Part shown: positions 25,545-35,478 of the stretch, one piece after another | How the letters are laid out: the number at the start of each line of letters is the position of its first letter | Position numbering within the stretch: the first letter of the stretch is position 1 | Origin: Leeuwenhoekiella aestuarii | GTDB taxonomy: Bacteria; Bacteroidota; Bacteroidia; Flavobacteriales; Flavobacteriaceae | Length of the DNA stretch: 64,000 bases | Reading direction: 5' to 3' | NCBI RefSeq assembly: GCF_004104055.1 | Contig: NZ_QOVJ01000001.1 | Coordinates: forward strand, 310,001-374,000 | The notes under the pieces: model-generated | What the model saw: the letters and a program-made list of their open reading frames with translations, nothing else | Told to the model about the DNA's origin: nothing | The model's database searches: none | Translations under genes and position numbers: made by a program

Positions 25545-28370
25545 TTATAAAGAGTATGTTAAGCCAAGAGAAAATGTGCTTCCTAAACTATACGATCTAA
25601 CAATCTGATTGGTCTCGATGTTAGTGGTACTAGGCTTTACAAGCTGAGTCCTTTTTATCTCTGGGTTTAATAAATTCAGTGCTCTTAACTGAAGTTGCCA
25701 GTTTTTAGCAAATGTTTTTGAAACTATAGCATTCAGCGTTACATAACCTACTTCGATTATTGCATCATTGTAATTGATATCACTCTCTGTCTGAATCTCT
25801 GGAGCTCCTAAAGCGAGGATACTGTTTGAAGCGTAATTAGCAACTAAACTTGCATCAAATGGATTCTCTGAATTTGTAGTAAAGTTTAAGTTTGCATTAA
25901 ATATATAATCTGATGCACCCTGTAAACCTTCTTCAGTAAGGCCTTTGTATCTAAAAGTTCTGATGAAATTTCCGTTATCATCATAAATTTCTTTAAGATC
26001 TTGTTTATGCCACATACGCGTTGCATTAAGTCCTAATCTTAAATTAGAACCATCGTCGTCATCACTTTTGTAAAGGTTAACACGAGTTTCTAACTCTATA
26101 CCATAAATATCTGCTTGGTTACCTGCATTAAAATAAGAGAATACTCCGGCAGAACCGCGATCTTGCACTTTATTAATGGGATCTTCAATCAATTTATAAA
26201 AGCCTGCAACCGAAAACAATTGATCTGCTGACGGGAACCATTCGTATTTAAGGTCTAAATTATAGTTTGTAGATGCTTTTATGTCTGGATTACCTCTGGT
26301 GATCTGACCTGTTGGAGATACATACTCAAAAGGAGCGATCTCTTTAAATTCAGGAAGCGTTATTGTACGGCTTGCAGCAACACGTAAGCTTTGATCCTCA
26401 TTAAGATTATATTTAAAATTTCCTGTTAAATATAGATTATCATACTCTTGTAATGAATTACCAGTACGACCCGGTATGTTATTTACATCATAAGCAACAT
26501 TGATATAATCTCTCTGATATCTGGCACCAACATATGCGCTATATTTTTCACGCTCAAAGTTAAATGCTGCAAAAGCCGATTTAGAATCTAATTCTGCATC
26601 GTACAAATCTGTTGGAATTACATTGAATTGTAATACCCCGCTTTCAAAGTTAGCAGTAGTAAAGATCGCTCCCAGATCATCAATTGAAGTGGGGTTAATT
26701 GCGTTTGTACTTCTTTCAGTAATCCCTAAGAATTGCGAACGGAAACCACGTTGCTTATTTCTATAATTTAAGCCTAAGGTTAGCTTAGCTTTTTGAGATT
26801 CTGTATCTAATAAAGTAATCTCATCTTTTACAAGACCAGCATACTCTACATCATCTATATATTGAAACGTTTTACGTTGTTGAAAACCGCCGTTACGACC
26901 CAACTGAACAATATCGTCATTAAAATTAACCTCATTACGGATACGATTAGGTTCATTAGCATAAACCACATTAAACCCTAATCCCCAATTTAACTTGTTG
27001 CGCTCAGAGAAATCATGTTCACCAAATAATTGATTAACCCACATTGAAGTTTGCTTCGTATTTTGATCTCTTATAAACTGTGATAATCCTTCTTCAGGAG
27101 CAGTCTCTTCAAAAATGGTTCCTTCACCATTTCTACCTCCTTCATAAACCTCATCAGAAAGCTTATTAACAAAAAGAGATACATACTTAAAGCTATTATT
27201 ATCGTTAAGTTTAAAATCTACATTACCCATAGCGGTAGTGTAAACGGTTCTGTTGTAGTTTGTAGCATCAGTAATAGTATCATCTATAAAGTTTGATCTA
27301 AACTGTCTGAATAAACCTTGACGGTATTTAAAATCCGTACTTTGAGATGCTGTTACAAAAACTTTAAGCTTTTCTCCTATTTTCTTACCTAGACTTATGG
27401 CAAAACGATGGTTTAAAGGTGTGTTTACTGAACTAGGATTCCAGCTTTGCTGAGTTAATCTTGGGTAAGCTTTATACGTAACCAAGTTGGTATACTGCGA
27501 AGGCAGGGTGGCACTTGTATAACCTTGACCTTGTAAATAACCTGCTTGAAAGTCGGCTTGATTAGCGGAAACTTTAAAGTTATCAAAAACTCCACTTTTA
27601 GCTACGTTTGTATTTATTCCTCCACGCACTCCTACACTCAGTTCTTGAGTGCCACTCAATTCTTTTGAAGTTATATTCACAGTTCCTGAAGCTTGATCTG
27701 CAGATTCTGTAGATGCATACGTTTTACTTACACTCAAACTCTGAATAACGCGTGTATTGAATAAACTTAAATCAATATTCTTTCGCTCAATATCATCAGA
27801 TGGAACCGGTAATCCGTTCATTGTTGTATATAGGTAGCGATCTCCCAAACCTCTAATGAATACATCACCCGAAGCTTCACTACTAGTCACACCAGAGATT
27901 TTAGTCGTAGCTGTTGCAGCATCAGTAATACCTTGTTTTGCTAATTGTTGAGCACCTATGCTCTCTTTAATTTCTATCGCATTTTTTTGCTCCATCAAGA
28001 GTGCTGTTTCCCGTTCTCTACTGGTCTGCACCTGTATTAAAACTTCATCAAGTGCTGCTGCACTGGCTCCAAGAGCAGTGCTCACATTGGTAAATTTACC
28101 TGTCTCTACTACTACATTAGGTACTGTTACGGGTTCATACCCTACGAAGCTGAATTCGACTTCATAAGTACCTACTGGCACATTTTCAATGATGTATTTG
28201 CCATCAAAGTCTGTCGTCCCCCCTTTAGTGGTTCCTTTAATTATAACATTTGCAAAGGGAAGCGGCTCATTATTCATTTCTTTATCTGAGAGCGTCCCTT
28301 CTATCGTACCGGTTTGCCCGAATGTCACTGCTGATAGCATAAACATTAAAAGACCTAAAATTTGTTTCAT
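25545..28370 (-). CDS. TonB-dependent outer-membrane receptor
   Basis: 941 residues from MKQILGLLMFMLSAVTFGQ (signal peptide). Residues about 20-110 form a carboxypeptidase-regulatory-like domain (GTIEGTLSDKEMNNEPLPFA, FDGKYIIENVPVGTYEVEFS), then a plug with GVTSSEASGDVFIRGLGDRY, and a long beta-barrel to the C-terminus (SYSLGSTFSLGLTYSL, ending in Leu rather than Phe). The longer frame at 28394 would put a basic stretch before the signal peptide, so I start at 28370. It is first in an operon with the beta-helix lipoprotein, an arrangement similar to SusC/SusD. Substrate unknown. Confidence 0.92.
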   Translation of the reverse strand: MKQILGLLMFMLSAVTFGQTGTIEGTLSDKEMNNEPLPFANVIIKGTTKGGTTDFDGKYIIENVPVGTYEVEFSFVGYEPVTVPNVVVETGKFTNVSTALGASAAALDEVLIQVQTSRERETALLMEQKNAIEIKESIGAQQLAKQGITDAATATTKISGVTSSEASGDVFIRGLGDRYLYTTMNGLPVPSDDIERKNIDLSLFNTRVIQSLSVSKTYASTESADQASGTVNITSKELSGTQELSVGVRGGINTNVAKSGVFDNFKVSANQADFQAGYLQGQGYTSATLPSQYTNLVTYKAYPRLTQQSWNPSSVNTPLNHRFAISLGKKIGEKLKVFVTASQSTDFKYRQGLFRQFRSNFIDDTITDATNYNRTVYTTAMGNVDFKLNDNNSFKYVSLFVNKLSDEVYEGGRNGEGTIFEETAPEEGLSQFIRDQNTKQTSMWVNQLFGEHDFSERNKLNWGLGFNVVYANEPNRIRNEVNFNDDIVQLGRNGGFQQRKTFQYIDDVEYAGLVKDEITLLDTESQKAKLTLGLNYRNKQRGFRSQFLGITERSTNAINPTSIDDLGAIFTTANFESGVLQFNVIPTDLYDAELDSKSAFAAFNFEREKYSAYVGARYQRDYINVAYDVNNIPGRTGNSLQEYDNLYLTGNFKYNLNEDQSLRVAASRTITLPEFKEIAPFEYVSPTGQITRGNPDIKASTNYNLDLKYEWFPSADQLFSVAGFYKLIEDPINKVQDRGSAGVFSYFNAGNQADIYGIELETRVNLYKSDDDDGSNLRLGLNATRMWHKQDLKEIYDDNGNFIRTFRYKGLTEEGLQGASDYIFNANLNFTTNSENPFDASLVANYASNSILALGAPEIQTESDINYNDAIIEVGYVTLNAIVSKTFAKNWQLQLRALNLLNPEIKRTQLVKPSTTNIETNQIVRSYSLGSTFSLGLTYSL

Positions 28371-28556
28371 CAATAATCGTATTTTGTGCTGCAAAGATGT
28401 TTCTTAAGAAGCTGTAGCCGGTTAATCCAATGTTATGAATTCGTAATGCCAGAGTTACATCATGGTTATCTTAATGTTAAGTGATTTTTGAGCAAGCGCT
28501 AAATCATTAGATTAAAATTTGGCAATACTGTATCTTGCCAAAAATTGCCTATTATG

Positions 28557-29888
28557 ATGAACTGGGAACATTTGCTCTCTCTAAAGAGACAGGGAGACAC
28601 CGCAAAAAGACTGCGTATCGAACAGGATGATACCCGTCTTGGATTTGAAGTAGATTATGACCGGATTATATTTTCTACGCCCTTTAGAAGCCTTCAGGAT
28701 AAGACGCAAGTCATCCCCCTTTCTAAAACAGACTTTGTTCATACACGCTTAACACACAGTATGGAAGTTTCGGTTGTGGGACGTTCACTGGGGAGAATGG
28801 TGGGCAAACAACTCCTTGAGAAATACCCGCATCTGGAACAGGTTTACGGCTATCGCTTCAATGATTTTGGGGCTATTGTTGCTGCTGCGGCACTGGCTCA
28901 CGATATCGGGAATCCACCTTTTGGGCATTCGGGAGAGAAGGCGATTGGGGAGTTTTTCAAATCGGGTTATGGTAAACGGTACAAAGACAGTTTAACCGAA
29001 AAAGAATATCAAGACCTCATCAAGTTTGAGGGTAATGCTAATGGCTTTAAGGTGCTCTCCCAAAGCAAACCGGGAGCTCAGGGGGGCTTGAGACTTTCGT
29101 ATGCGACTCTGGGTGCTTTTATGAAATATCCAAAAGAGTCGCTTCCGCACAAACCCACAGATCACATTGCAGATAAAAAGTACGGCTTCTTTCAGTCTGA
29201 AAAAGAACTTTTTGCTGATGTCGCTCAAGAACTCGGCTTGTTGAACAGAAGCGAGACTGATGATTTAAGTTGGTCACGCCACCCTCTTGCTTATCTCGTT
29301 GAAGCGGCAGATGATATTTGCTACACCATTATTGATTTTGAAGACGGTATAAATTTAGGACTCATCCCTGAAGAGTATGCGTTGGAGTATATGGTTAAAC
29401 TCGTTGGCAACACCATAGACCGTAACAAATACAATGCGTTGCAGGAAACTTCAGATCGGGTGAGCTACTTACGCGCACTTGCGATAGGCACATTGATTAC
29501 TGAAAGTGTTGAGACCTTTATGAAGTATGAAGAAGAGATTCTCGCCGGTACGTTCAGTCAATCTTTAATAGACAAAAGCAGTTATCAGGCACAAATCACC
29601 GACATCATCAACCTCAGTATCAATCGCATTTACAACAGCCGCGAAGTGATCGAAAAGGAAATTGCCGGTTATGAAATCCTTTCTACACTCCTTGAAGCAC
29701 GTTGCAAGGCACTAGACAATACAGATACCCATTACAACCAACTCATTCAGCAGCTTCTGGCTCCGGTAGATAAATCTGAAAATACGTTGTACGAAAACCT
29801 CATTCAGATTTGTGCCGAAGTCTCAACAATGACAGACGGTAAGGCCTTACGCAATTACAAAAAGATAAAGGGATTGGATATTAAGTAA
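28557..29888 (+). CDS. dgt: Deoxyguanosinetriphosphate triphosphohydrolase-like HD protein
   Basis: dNTPase that splits dGTP or other dNTPs into deoxynucleoside and triphosphate. The metal-binding HD motifs are visible: RLTHSMEVSVVGRSLG (first His), ALAHDIGNPPFGHSGEKAIG (His-Asp), and a later Asp in YLVEAADDICYTIIDFEDGI. About 444 residues, the length of the long Dgt group. Two adjacent ATGs occur at 28554 and 28557; I use the second, while a TTG nine bases before the first is an unlikely start. Divergent from the TonB receptor. Apart from dNTP balance, such enzymes can restrict phage, but nothing here points to that. Confidence 0.9.
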   Translation: MNWEHLLSLKRQGDTAKRLRIEQDDTRLGFEVDYDRIIFSTPFRSLQDKTQVIPLSKTDFVHTRLTHSMEVSVVGRSLGRMVGKQLLEKYPHLEQVYGYRFNDFGAIVAAAALAHDIGNPPFGHSGEKAIGEFFKSGYGKRYKDSLTEKEYQDLIKFEGNANGFKVLSQSKPGAQGGLRLSYATLGAFMKYPKESLPHKPTDHIADKKYGFFQSEKELFADVAQELGLLNRSETDDLSWSRHPLAYLVEAADDICYTIIDFEDGINLGLIPEEYALEYMVKLVGNTIDRNKYNALQETSDRVSYLRALAIGTLITESVETFMKYEEEILAGTFSQSLIDKSSYQAQITDIINLSINRIYNSREVIEKEIAGYEILSTLLEARCKALDNTDTHYNQLIQQLLAPVDKSENTLYENLIQICAEVSTMTDGKALRNYKKIKGLDIK

Positions 29889-29990
29889 ATTACCTTGGGG
29901 CAGGCCTGTATACCGACAAAGGTACGCCCGCAAAGCATTAAAGAAAATAGTTTTTGACTTCGAGACAAGCCTCAGAGCATGTAAAGCTCG
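29885..29990 (+). repeat. REP-like dispersed repeat, copy 2
   Basis: Sits exactly between the convergent dgt and dxs genes, starting at the dgt stop. Left end ACCTTGGGGCAGGCC, hairpin TACC-GACAAA-GGTA, right end GACAAGCCTCAGAGC. Compared with copy 1 the loop GACAAA is the same but the stem changed on both arms. Confidence 0.65.
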
Positions 29991-30002
29991 ATTGTCGAAT
30001 AA

Positions 30003-31769
30003 CTAATCCAGAAGCGACTGAATATTTTCTTTTAAACTTTCAAAATCCAGACCTAATGCCTGTTGCAGTTCTTCCGTGGTGCCCTGTTCTATAAACTGAT
30101 CAGGTATTCCGAAGATTTCCAACTTGCCTGTATAGCTTTGACGTGTAGCTTGTTCAGCAATAGCGCTTCCAAAACCACCGGATTGTACCCCGTCTTCTAA
30201 GGTTATGATTGTGTTATACTTTTTAAAAACCCGCTTGAGCATCACGAGATCTAGCGGCTTTACAAAACCAAAATAATACACAGAGATTTTCCCCTTAAAT
30301 ACCGCTGCAAGTTGCAGGGCTGTTTCAGTAAAATTACCGGTAGCTAAAATGGCCAGTTGTGAGCCTTTAATCAAGTGTTCTGCTTTTCCGAGTTCCAGTT
30401 GCTCAAAAGGATTCTGCCAGTCCAATTCCAATCCCCGTCCTCTGGGATACCGAATTGCGATGGGCAATTCGAGACCCAATTGCGCCGTATACATGATATT
30501 CCGTAAGCTTGCTTCATTCCGCGGAGCGAAAATTATAAGATTGGGAATACAGCGTAAATAGGCCAAGTCAAAAACGCCGTGATGCGTTGCACCATCGGCA
30601 CCTACTAATCCCGCCCGATCCACACAGAAAATAACCGGAAGTTTTTGCAAAGCCACATCGTGAATCAACTGATCGTACGCGCGTTGCAAAAACGTAGAAT
30701 AGATTGCGCAAAACACAACACCTCCTGAGGCGGCTATCCCGGCTGATAAGGTCACTGCGTGTTGCTCTGCAATCCCCACATCAAAAGCACGCTCCGGAAA
30801 TTGCTGCATCATATATTTTAAAGAACTACCCGTTGGCATTGCCGGAGTAATCCCTATAATTTGCTTGTTCTTTTTTGCCAATTCAACTAAAGTCAGTCCA
30901 AAAACATCCTGATATTTAGGGGGCTGCGGATGGGTATTCTTAGGCTTCAACTCCCCCGTTAGTGCATCAAACTTTCCAGGGGCATGATAAACAACCTGAT
31001 CAGCTTCGGCTTGCTTGAGACCCTTCCCTTTTGTAGTAATTACGTGCAAAAACTTAGGCCCCTTTATTTTTTTAAGTGTCTTGAAGATCTCAAGCAACTT
31101 CTCCATATCGTGCCCGTCTACAGGACCAAAATAATTGAAGTTTAAAGCTTCAAAAATATTCTCTTGCCGCTGACTGCCCGTTTTAACATTCGTGAGGTAA
31201 TTCTTAAGCGCGCCCACACTGGGGTCGATCCCGATAGCATTATCATTAAGGATCACCAGCAAATTCGCATCGCTATCCCCTGCGTGATTCAAAGCTTCAA
31301 AAGCCATTCCGCTGGCAATAGAAGCGTCTCCTATTACAGCGATGTGATTGCGTGCTGTATTCCCTTGAATTTTGGAAGCAATTGCCATACCCAGCGCTGC
31401 AGAAATAGACGTACTCGAGTGGCCTGTTCCAAAAGCATCGTAACTATTTTCCTGCATCTTAGGGAAACCACTCAAACCGTTAAACTGCCGGTTGGTATCA
31501 AAATTATCGCGCCTTCCGGTAAGAATTTTATGGCCGTATGCCTGATGCCCCACATCCCAGATCAATTTATCATCGGGAGTACTAAAAGCATAATGCAAAG
31601 CCAGCGTGAGCTCTACAACTCCCAGGCTGGCACCCAGATGTCCTTCTTTTGTCGCCACAATATCAATGATAAAACGACGCAATTCTACAGCGACGACGTG
31701 CAACTGTTCAACAGAAAGTTCACGTAAATCAGCAGGATCATCTATCGTTTCTAAAAGCGGATAACTCAT
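30003..31769 (-). CDS. dxs: 1-deoxy-D-xylulose-5-phosphate synthase
   Basis: First enzyme of the MEP isoprenoid pathway, joining pyruvate and glyceraldehyde 3-phosphate with TPP. 588 residues: EGHLGASLGVVELTLALHYA, LIWDVGHQAYGHKILTGRR, GTGHSSTSISAALGMA, the TPP motif GDASIASGMAFEALNHAG ending in NDN, and the transketolase-type second half with VGIAEQHAVTLSAGIA and DGATHHGVFDLAYLR. Complete. A -7 element abuts the start codon, so the mRNA may be nearly leaderless. Divergent from tadA. Functionally linked to the polyprenyl synthetase at 9481-10461 through isoprenoid supply, though they are not neighbours. Confidence 0.96.
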   Translation of the reverse strand: MSYPLLETIDDPADLRELSVEQLHVVAVELRRFIIDIVATKEGHLGASLGVVELTLALHYAFSTPDDKLIWDVGHQAYGHKILTGRRDNFDTNRQFNGLSGFPKMQENSYDAFGTGHSSTSISAALGMAIASKIQGNTARNHIAVIGDASIASGMAFEALNHAGDSDANLLVILNDNAIGIDPSVGALKNYLTNVKTGSQRQENIFEALNFNYFGPVDGHDMEKLLEIFKTLKKIKGPKFLHVITTKGKGLKQAEADQVVYHAPGKFDALTGELKPKNTHPQPPKYQDVFGLTLVELAKKNKQIIGITPAMPTGSSLKYMMQQFPERAFDVGIAEQHAVTLSAGIAASGGVVFCAIYSTFLQRAYDQLIHDVALQKLPVIFCVDRAGLVGADGATHHGVFDLAYLRCIPNLIIFAPRNEASLRNIMYTAQLGLELPIAIRYPRGRGLELDWQNPFEQLELGKAEHLIKGSQLAILATGNFTETALQLAAVFKGKISVYYFGFVKPLDLVMLKRVFKKYNTIITLEDGVQSGGFGSAIAEQATRQSYTGKLEIFGIPDQFIEQGTTEELQQALGLDFESLKENIQSLLD

Positions 31770-31773
31770 AAAA

Positions 31774-31781
31774 CAAAGGTA
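31774..31781 (-). promoter_or_regulatory. -7 element abutting the dxs start codon
   Basis: TACCTTTG on the minus strand with only four bases between it and the dxs ATG. If it is used, transcription would start at or very near the start codon. Confidence 0.5.
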
Positions 31782-31865
31782 GCCGAACTAACAGAAATAA
31801 TAAGTTGGTCTTTTAAAAATGATACTGCAAAAAACTTTTTATCTTCATTCTTTAAAAGCAAGACT

Positions 31866-32321
31866 ATGGCTCTGATAGAACCCTTTGATGATGAGTATTT
31901 TATGAAAAAAGCACTGCTGGAAGCAGAGACCGCTTTTGATCTGGGAGAAATCCCCGTGGGAGCTGTTATCACTGTAAACAACACCATAATAGCCCGTGCG
32001 CACAACCTTACGGAACGCCTTAATGATGTAACGGCGCATGCAGAAATGCAGGCCATCACAGCGGCGGCTAATTATTTAGGTGGAAAATATTTAACAGATT
32101 GCACCTTGTATGTGACTCTAGAACCTTGCCAAATGTGTGGGGGAGCTTTGTATTGGAGCCAACTTTCACGCCTGGTATATGCAGCAGCTGACCCGAATAG
32201 AGGGTACAAAAATCTGGGAACCCACCTGCATCCTAAAACCCAGGTCACAAGCGGTATTCTGAAAACGGATGCCAGTGCTTTACTGAAACGCTTTTTTATA
32301 CAACGCCGTAACCTGAATTAG
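31866..32321 (+). CDS. tadA: tRNA-specific adenosine deaminase
   Basis: Deaminates A34 of tRNA-Arg(ACG) to inosine. 151 residues with the cytidine-deaminase fold: zinc ligand and catalytic residues in TAHAEM (His58, Glu60) and EPCQMC (Cys88, Cys91), GEIPVGAVI near the N-terminus and the DPNRGYKN segment. Length and motifs are those of TadA, not of a free-base deaminase. Start ATG 31866. It is followed by the cNMP/CBS protein after 7 bases, so those genes probably share a transcript. Confidence 0.93.
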   Translation: MALIEPFDDEYFMKKALLEAETAFDLGEIPVGAVITVNNTIIARAHNLTERLNDVTAHAEMQAITAAANYLGGKYLTDCTLYVTLEPCQMCGGALYWSQLSRLVYAAADPNRGYKNLGTHLHPKTQVTSGILKTDASALLKRFFIQRRNLN

Positions 32322-32328
32322 ATCTTTT

Positions 32329-34233
32329 ATGAAAAATACTATTGCAGAACGTGTTGCCGATTTTTTAAAGCGGTACCCTCCTTTTCAGTTTTTAGAACCG
32401 GATAGCTTGTTGCAAATAGCCGGACAGGTTCAGGTGCTTTATTTTGAGAAAGATAAACCCATTTTTAAAGAAAAAGACACCAATCACACGATGTTCTATG
32501 TGGTAAAAGATGGTGCAGTTCGCTTGTTTAGAACCGTAGATAACGAACCCAAGATTGCAGATATCTGTGATGAAGGAGACCTTTTTGGACTGCGCCCGTT
32601 GATCACAAAAGAAGACTACGAACTTTCTGCTTCTGCAAATGAAGAGTCCATTCTCTATGGAATTCCCATAGACCTGTTTTTACCTATCGCATTAGAGCAT
32701 AAAGAGGTGAGTAATTTTCTCATCGCTACCTTTGCTTCTAATGTGAGCGACCCCTACTCGCTGGAAGAAAGCGGCAAATTGTTTACGGAATATTCGGTAG
32801 AGCGTAATAGTGAGATTTTTGATCTTCAAAAAGCGCGCTATTCTAAAAATATTCTCACGTGCAGTCCAGATACGACAATACAGGTTGCAGCAAAAAAGAT
32901 GAGCCACCGCAACGTGGGTTCGATCGTAGTAATTGACGCTGAAAAGCCCGTAGGTATCATCACAAACCGTGACCTCCGTGACCGTATCGCTACAGGAGCG
33001 CACAGCATTACAGATCCGGTTACTAAGATTATGAGTACTCCGGTACGTTGTTTTCAGAAAGACCCTACCGTTGCGCAAGCACAATTGATCATGCTTAAGA
33101 ATGAAGTCAATCATTTGTGTATCACCGAAGACGGAACACCAGATTCTAAATTACTCGGTTTGATCACCGAACACGACATCGTGGTTTCTTTTGCGAATAA
33201 CCCCGTCGTGCTTTTGAAAGAAGTAAAACTGGCAAAACGTACCAAAAGATTGCGTGATGTACGCTTGAAGGTATCCCGATTGCTAAAAAAGTATTTAGAT
33301 CAAAACCTTCCGTTATCACAGATTCTCAATATTCTTAACGAGATCAATTATGCGATTGCAGTACGTGCTCTAGAGCTATCCCTCAAGAAGATGGAAACCC
33401 CGCCTCCTTGTAAATTCGCCTGGTTGGCGTTGGGAAGTCAGGGACGTAAAGAGCAGTTATTATTTACCGATCAAGATAATGCAATCGTTTTTGATAACGT
33501 GCCGGAAGAAGAATACGAAGCCACCCAAGCCTATTTCATCAAGTTAGCCCGTATTGCCACACGTGCGATGCATAAAGTGGGCTATGCCTATTGTCCGGCA
33601 GATATGATGGCGAGCAATCCCAGATGGTGCCAGTCGCTCTCCGAATGGAAAAAACAATACGATATCTGGATTACAGATCCTTCCCCGGAAACCCAATTGC
33701 TATCTGCTATTTTCTTTGATTACAGTTATGTATTTGGTGATACCCAACTGGTAACCAGGCTTTCTGATAACATATTACTAACCTTAGATAAAAACCCCAT
33801 GTTTTACCGGGTAATGGCAAAAGATGCCATACGCAGTCCGTCTCCGCTTGGGTTTTTTAGACAGTTCTTAGTTGAAGAAAGTGGAGATCACAAAGACTTT
33901 TTTGATGTAAAAGCCCGGGCATTAATGCCGTTAATTGATGCCGCCCGTGTCTTGAGCCTCAATCATAAGTTACGCAACATCAACAATACAGCAGGTCGGT
34001 TTGAGCGCCTAGCCGAACTCGAAGCAAATAATAAAGAGATCTACGAGAATTGCTCCTATGCCTTTAAAGCCTTACTGAAATTCAGAACCAAACAAGGGAT
34101 CTTACATGATGATTCCGGGAGGTTTATAGAACTCGCGACCTTAAGCAAAGCCGAAAAACTCAAGTTGAAGCGCTGTTTCAAATCCATTCATGACATCCAG
34201 GAGTTGCTCACGCTTCGCTATAATCTCAAGTAG
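32329..34233 (+). CDS. Cyclic-nucleotide-binding/CBS/DUF294 nucleotidyltransferase-like protein
   Basis: 634 residues in four parts: a cNMP-binding domain (about 15-130), paired CBS domains (about 165-295; MSHRNVGSIVVIDAEKPVGI and LGLITEHDIV), a DUF294 nucleotidyltransferase-like domain (about 320-460) with the GSQGRKEQLLFTDQDNAIVF signature that keeps both Asp residues, and a DUF294 C-terminal substrate-binding domain. The layout resembles GlnD-type transferases governed by small-molecule binding. The target is unknown. In many marine bacteria it is paired with the same exonuclease as here, which starts 2 bases after this stop. Confidence 0.9.
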   Translation: MKNTIAERVADFLKRYPPFQFLEPDSLLQIAGQVQVLYFEKDKPIFKEKDTNHTMFYVVKDGAVRLFRTVDNEPKIADICDEGDLFGLRPLITKEDYELSASANEESILYGIPIDLFLPIALEHKEVSNFLIATFASNVSDPYSLEESGKLFTEYSVERNSEIFDLQKARYSKNILTCSPDTTIQVAAKKMSHRNVGSIVVIDAEKPVGIITNRDLRDRIATGAHSITDPVTKIMSTPVRCFQKDPTVAQAQLIMLKNEVNHLCITEDGTPDSKLLGLITEHDIVVSFANNPVVLLKEVKLAKRTKRLRDVRLKVSRLLKKYLDQNLPLSQILNILNEINYAIAVRALELSLKKMETPPPCKFAWLALGSQGRKEQLLFTDQDNAIVFDNVPEEEYEATQAYFIKLARIATRAMHKVGYAYCPADMMASNPRWCQSLSEWKKQYDIWITDPSPETQLLSAIFFDYSYVFGDTQLVTRLSDNILLTLDKNPMFYRVMAKDAIRSPSPLGFFRQFLVEESGDHKDFFDVKARALMPLIDAARVLSLNHKLRNINNTAGRFERLAELEANNKEIYENCSYAFKALLKFRTKQGILHDDSGRFIELATLSKAEKLKLKRCFKSIHDIQELLTLRYNLK

Positions 34234-34235
34234 TT

Positions 34236-34901
34236 ATGTACATTCCTTTTTTCAGCAAAAAGCAAGATCCGCCAGAATTCTATAAAGCCTATGCTGCACA
34301 ATTTTCGAAGACAAATACCGCAGACTTTGATACCGCGCGGTTTATAATCTTTGATACCGAAACCACAGGGACCAATGCCCGGGAAGACCGGATGTTGAGC
34401 ATTGGTGCATTAGAATTGACCGGCAACCAGATCAATCTTGCCAGTAGTTTTGAACTCTATGTGAAACAAGATATGTTTAGTGAGGAAGCCGCTGCAATAC
34501 ACGGGATCTTAAGAGAAAACAGAAAATACAAGAAGGTAACCGAAGAAGAAGCTGTAAAAGCGTTTTTGAAATTTATAGGTACCGATATTTTAGTAGGTCA
34601 TCACGTGGGTTTTGATGTAGGAATCATCAATTATGCCCTCAAGCGGCTAGGAGCACCTAAACTAAAGAATAAATTTACAGATACCGGCGCACTCTACAAA
34701 CGCACGGTTCATCTGGTAAACATCACAAACCCGGATAAAGTATACACGCTAGACGATTTGTGTGAAGAACTCAATATTTCGCGTACTGACCGACATAAAG
34801 CAATGGGAGATGCCTACATAACTGCTTTAGCATTTTTAAAAATTCTATCGCGACTGAAGGGAAACAAGAAATTAAAATTGAAGAATATTCTTCTTAATTG
34901 A
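34236..34901 (+). CDS. DnaQ-like 3'-5' exonuclease
   Basis: 221 residues of the DEDDh family (DNA polymerase III epsilon type). Catalytic motifs: Exo I FDTETTGT (Asp, Glu), Exo II GHHVGFDVGIINYAL (Asp), Exo III HKAMGDAYITALAF (His and Asp). There is no polymerase alpha-binding tail to speak of, so it is more likely a stand-alone nuclease than the replicative proofreader. Tight coupling to the DUF294 gene suggests a joint function. Its last 8 bases overlap the convergent gene at 34894-35478. Confidence 0.9.
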   Translation: MYIPFFSKKQDPPEFYKAYAAQFSKTNTADFDTARFIIFDTETTGTNAREDRMLSIGALELTGNQINLASSFELYVKQDMFSEEAAAIHGILRENRKYKKVTEEEAVKAFLKFIGTDILVGHHVGFDVGIINYALKRLGAPKLKNKFTDTGALYKRTVHLVNITNPDKVYTLDDLCEELNISRTDRHKAMGDAYITALAFLKILSRLKGNKKLKLKNILLN

Positions 34902-35478
34902 AACGAATAGCGCTTGTAGATTGTTTAGAAAGACTTGTAAAATTATCTATTAGCGTATAATGAGAGAGCTCAGAGTCAAGCAACAATTTTCTGATTTTTG
35001 TTGCATACGGAGTTTTCTCGTCTGTGATCAATTTTTGTAAATGAGTTTCAAAAGTAGAATACAGAAGCTGTATCATTCTGGTTTTGATGCCTGAATCTCT
35101 ATAATGTTGTAAAAACTTTTTACAACAGGATAAAAACAACTGCGGATGCTCGATCAAGGTATCAATAACCGTATTGAGGTAGTGTAAAACCGCCACACCT
35201 TCTTGTTCTTCAACCTGAAGTTCAACGTGCTCTGACGAAAGATTATCTTTAAAAAGCCACAAGTTGTTTTTTATAAAGTCGGTATGGTTACGGGTGCTTT
35301 TGTAATAGACATCAAGACCCAATGCCGTAGTCATCACAAACACATTCTCACCAATTGTATTGATAAGAAAGTGTCTAAAATTTTTTTCAGCATCAGCATA
35401 TAGTACAGGAGTTCTCTTAAAACCACTGTTTCTAAATCTCACCGAGTACAATTCTTCTACTACTTCAGGGTGTAGCAT
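34894..35478 (-). CDS. Hypothetical protein paired with an ankyrin gene
   Basis: 194 residues, no signal peptide, no family I can name. The first part (FRNSGFKRTPVLYADAEKNF, RHFLINTIGENVFVMTTALG, LDVYYKSTRNH) looks like a mixed alpha/beta domain; the C-terminal half is helical and leucine-rich. It overlaps the ankyrin gene by 14 bases (its start lies inside the 3' end of that gene), so the two are translationally coupled and probably make interacting proteins. Confidence 0.7.
   Translation of the reverse strand: MLHPEVVEELYSVRFRNSGFKRTPVLYADAEKNFRHFLINTIGENVFVMTTALGLDVYYKSTRNHTDFIKNNLWLFKDNLSSEHVELQVEEQEGVAVLHYLNTVIDTLIEHPQLFLSCCKKFLQHYRDSGIKTRMIQLLYSTFETHLQKLITDEKTPYATKIRKLLLDSELSHYTLIDNFTSLSKQSTSAIRFN

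Noticed and set aside
28557-29888. Phage-restricting dNTPase
   Set aside because: It has the housekeeping Dgt layout and sits among core genes; nothing links it to defence here.
31766-32059. 97-codon minus-strand frame
   Set aside because: Shadow of tadA, which has complete catalytic motifs on the plus strand.
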